This document shows, piece after piece, positions 10,398 through 12,500 of a DNA stretch of 12,500 bases (its first letter is position 1; every line of letters begins with the position of its first letter). Below the pieces are notes generated by a model that had not been told where the DNA came from, searched no databases, and saw only the letters and a program-made list of their open reading frames with translations. The position numbers were made by a program, and so were the translations under genes. This DNA comes from Penaeus vannamei. Lineage: Eukaryota > Arthropoda > Malacostraca > Decapoda > Penaeidae. Location of the stretch: NCBI RefSeq assembly GCF_042767895.1, contig NC_091553.1:44170064-44182563 (forward strand). The letters run 5' to 3'.

Positions 10398-11290
10398 CAA
10401 AAGAAGAATATACAAAAAATAAAGTTAAATAAAGAAGAAAGTATAATTTTTAATTTTTAAAAGGAATAATATTTTTTTAGTAGAAAAAAAAAAAAAAAAA
10501 ATTAAAAATTTTAAAAAAAATTAAAAAAAAAAAAAGAAAAAAAATGAAAAAATTGAAATTAAAAATTAAAAAAAAATTAAAAATTAAAAAAAATTTTAAT
10601 AATCTTCTTTAGAAATACATGAATTTTTAAAATAATTAAAATTCAAAAAAAAAACCAAAATTAATTCCCTCTCTTTGGGAAAAAATTGGGGGAAAAAAAA
10701 ATTTTTCCCCCCATTTCCCTTTTAAAAACAAAATTAAAAATTTCAACGAAGATTCCAAATTTAAAACAAATAAAAAATTAATTTAAAAATCCCCCCAAAA
10801 TTGGCAAATTCCCCATGATTTTAAATAAATTGGGTTTTTGCCCCTTAAAAAATTTGGGGGGGAAAATCAATTTTTAAAATAGTTTAAGTTAAAACCCCTT
10901 TTGGTTTATAAAATTTTGTAAAAGTATTAAGTTAAAAAAGTTGTAGGGGGAATAAAAATTTTGTTAAAAAAAAAGAAAATAGAGTTTTTTAATAATTAAA
11001 TAGTTTTGTTAGTAAAGAAAGTTGCAGCAAAAAAGGGCCCCGCAGGGACAACAGAGCAAAATTGGTTTGCACAAACCAAACCCCCGGCCCCCAATAAGGG
11101 CCCCCTTTTTTTGGGGGTAGGGGGAAAAAGTTTAAAATTTTGTAAAAAAAGTAAAAAAATAGGTAATTAAATTTTTAAATTTAGTATAGTTTTTTAAATA
11201 AGTTAAAAATAAAAAAAACAGCAGAAACAGCGCGGGCGGGAAAAAGCAAAACAACCCGCATAGGGGGGAACAACCCCCAAAGCGTAACAG
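10398..11290. other. Homopolymer-rich AT DNA of doubtful assembly quality
   Basis: A-runs and T-runs dominate (for example A19 near 10482-10500). From about 10665 almost every base belongs to a run of three or more (GGGGG, CCCCCC, AAAAAAAAA, TTTTT in close succession). A GC-richer patch near 11035-11110 has the same style. No gene or known repeat family is visible. The texture differs from the ordinary sequence that resumes near 11290. Confidence 0.7.
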
Positions 11291-12500
11291 TAGCAGTGTT
11301 AGTATAAAAAAGGGAGAATGCTTGATATTGCATCATAAAGCGACATTATGTAAGCATGTGATATAATGATTGACAGAAATGCCTTGTAGGGATGACATCC
11401 ACAAAGGTTTGAGAACCCTTGAAATAAAGAACTAGTGAGAGATCTTACTTCCCAATATAAACAGTAAACGTCTTTAGCCTCTGCCGCAGCACAAACACAC
11501 TGAAATTGCAACAACTGCTTGACACTGTACAAATACTGTGTTGGACCTCAGACTGTAGGCTATCCATCACAGATCACAAATTTCAATGGAGTTTGGTTAG
11601 AACACATAGCCAAACCCATTTCTTGTGTCTCCCAATTACAATAAGGGCAAAACACTTCCATTTCTGGGTGCTATGGGGGTAACATTAGTTTCACAAGTTA
11701 TGAAATAAAAATCAAGCTAAATAAATATGGCTGATCATAAATTCTACATCAAACTTCTTCCATGATATAGATATTGTAAGCTGAACATTCAAATCATAAA
11801 ACAGACATGTAATAACAGAAGTAAAACTGCTGTGGTTTCTGTGCTTTTAAAAGCAATAGTCAACACATGCTATATTCTGGGTGGATACAACCTCCTTAAA
11901 GACTGTATACATTTCTGTCATGATCACTGTGTTCATGATATAAAATCGGTATGACAAGATGTAGGTCTTATTTCCTATATGCTTTATTTCATAAAAGATA
12001 TATTGAAACCTAGGTCCTACAGCCTAGCATTCTATTTCATAAAAAGTATTTTTATATATTCCATTTGAAAAAAAATATCACTCTATTCCATATATCCATT
12101 TGAAAAATATACACATATATATTCCTAGATCACTATATTCCTTTCTTGTACTAACTATCCTGTGAGTATATGTGTTTGACACTATATTTGTGTCACATGG
12201 GGGTACCCTGTGACTTGCAACAAGCACACTAGAGTTACTAAGACTGACTAAATGTCACACTTCCTATATCCTGAAAATTTGTTTTTGAGGAGATAATAAA
12301 GTTAAAAACAAAGTAACTGTATTAACAAGCTTGTTAACATTTAAAATATTTTCAAAATTATCAGGAAATATCTATTTGCCACAGAAATTACAATCATGTA
12401 CTTAATCTGAAGCACAGTAGTATAATTCATGGTCCCTAGTCTTTCTTAATTCCATTTCAATATAATAAGTGACCTAAAAGTATACATAAATGACCCTCAT
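11291..12500. other. Unique AT-rich DNA, no gene called
   Basis: About 1.2 kb of normal-looking sequence with stops in all frames. A 77-codon minus-strand frame at 11299-11532 has no recognisable domain, and its start is arbitrary. Short internal repeats are present: TATTTCATAAAA near 11985 and 12032, and CCATTTGAAAAA near 12061 and 12098. No RNA gene or mobile element is recognised. Confidence 0.6.

Noticed and set aside
11299..11532. 77-codon minus-strand frame
   Set aside because: No motif, ordinary length for chance, and no supporting splice or start signal.

Overview
This is a eukaryotic nuclear window dominated by simple-sequence DNA. It holds one convincing protein-coding exon, a C2H2 zinc-finger gene on the minus strand at 5645-7084. 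Extreme microsatellite density is well known in penaeid shrimp genomes, and a decapod crustacean is my best guess (about 0.6). That rests on repeat density, not on a marker gene. I see no bacterial operon logic, tRNA, rRNA or recognisable transposase or reverse transcriptase.

Layout: 119-595 is a cluster of (AT)n tracts. 596-960 is AT-rich unique DNA. 961-2300 is an almost pure purine (GA/G-run/A-run) tract. 2301-2760 is a minisatellite of about 21 bp with a TTTCAG core. 2761-3680 is (TG)n and its decayed derivatives. 3681-4267 is unique DNA and 4268-4391 is (GT)62. 4392-5644 is unique DNA, probably the 3' side of the gene. 5645-7084 is the zinc-finger coding sequence, and 7085-7264 is probably its 5' UTR. 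7313-7470 is (GTAT)/(TG)n. 7700-8050 is ATT-rich DNA ending in a 25-bp minisatellite. 8246-8299 is a short tandem duplication and 8386-8612 is (AAT)n. 8851-9473 is (TG)n dissolving into T/G runs. 9520-9830 is AT-only DNA. 9955-10345 is a (GGGGGT)n-like tract. 10380-11290 is homopolymer-rich DNA of doubtful quality. 11291-12500 is unique AT-rich DNA.

The zinc-finger protein is nine fingers plus a Cys4 remnant, followed by an acidic/serine-rich stretch and a charged amphipathic tail. Fingers 2-8 are built from an alternating two-finger unit with nearly identical recognition helices, which suggests a DNA target with internal periodicity. Signals around the ORF suggest it is one exon of a multi-exon gene. 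A strong splice acceptor lies 180 bases before the ATG. The apparent stop codon lies inside a perfect GTAAGT donor. Good acceptors follow on the same strand, one of them with the form of a zero-length recursive splice site.

No complete new multi-gene system is visible. The points most worth checking are the gene's real 3' end, the AB finger array, the homopurine tract, the splice-acceptor-like minisatellite, and whether several two-letter-alphabet stretches are real DNA or assembly artefacts.
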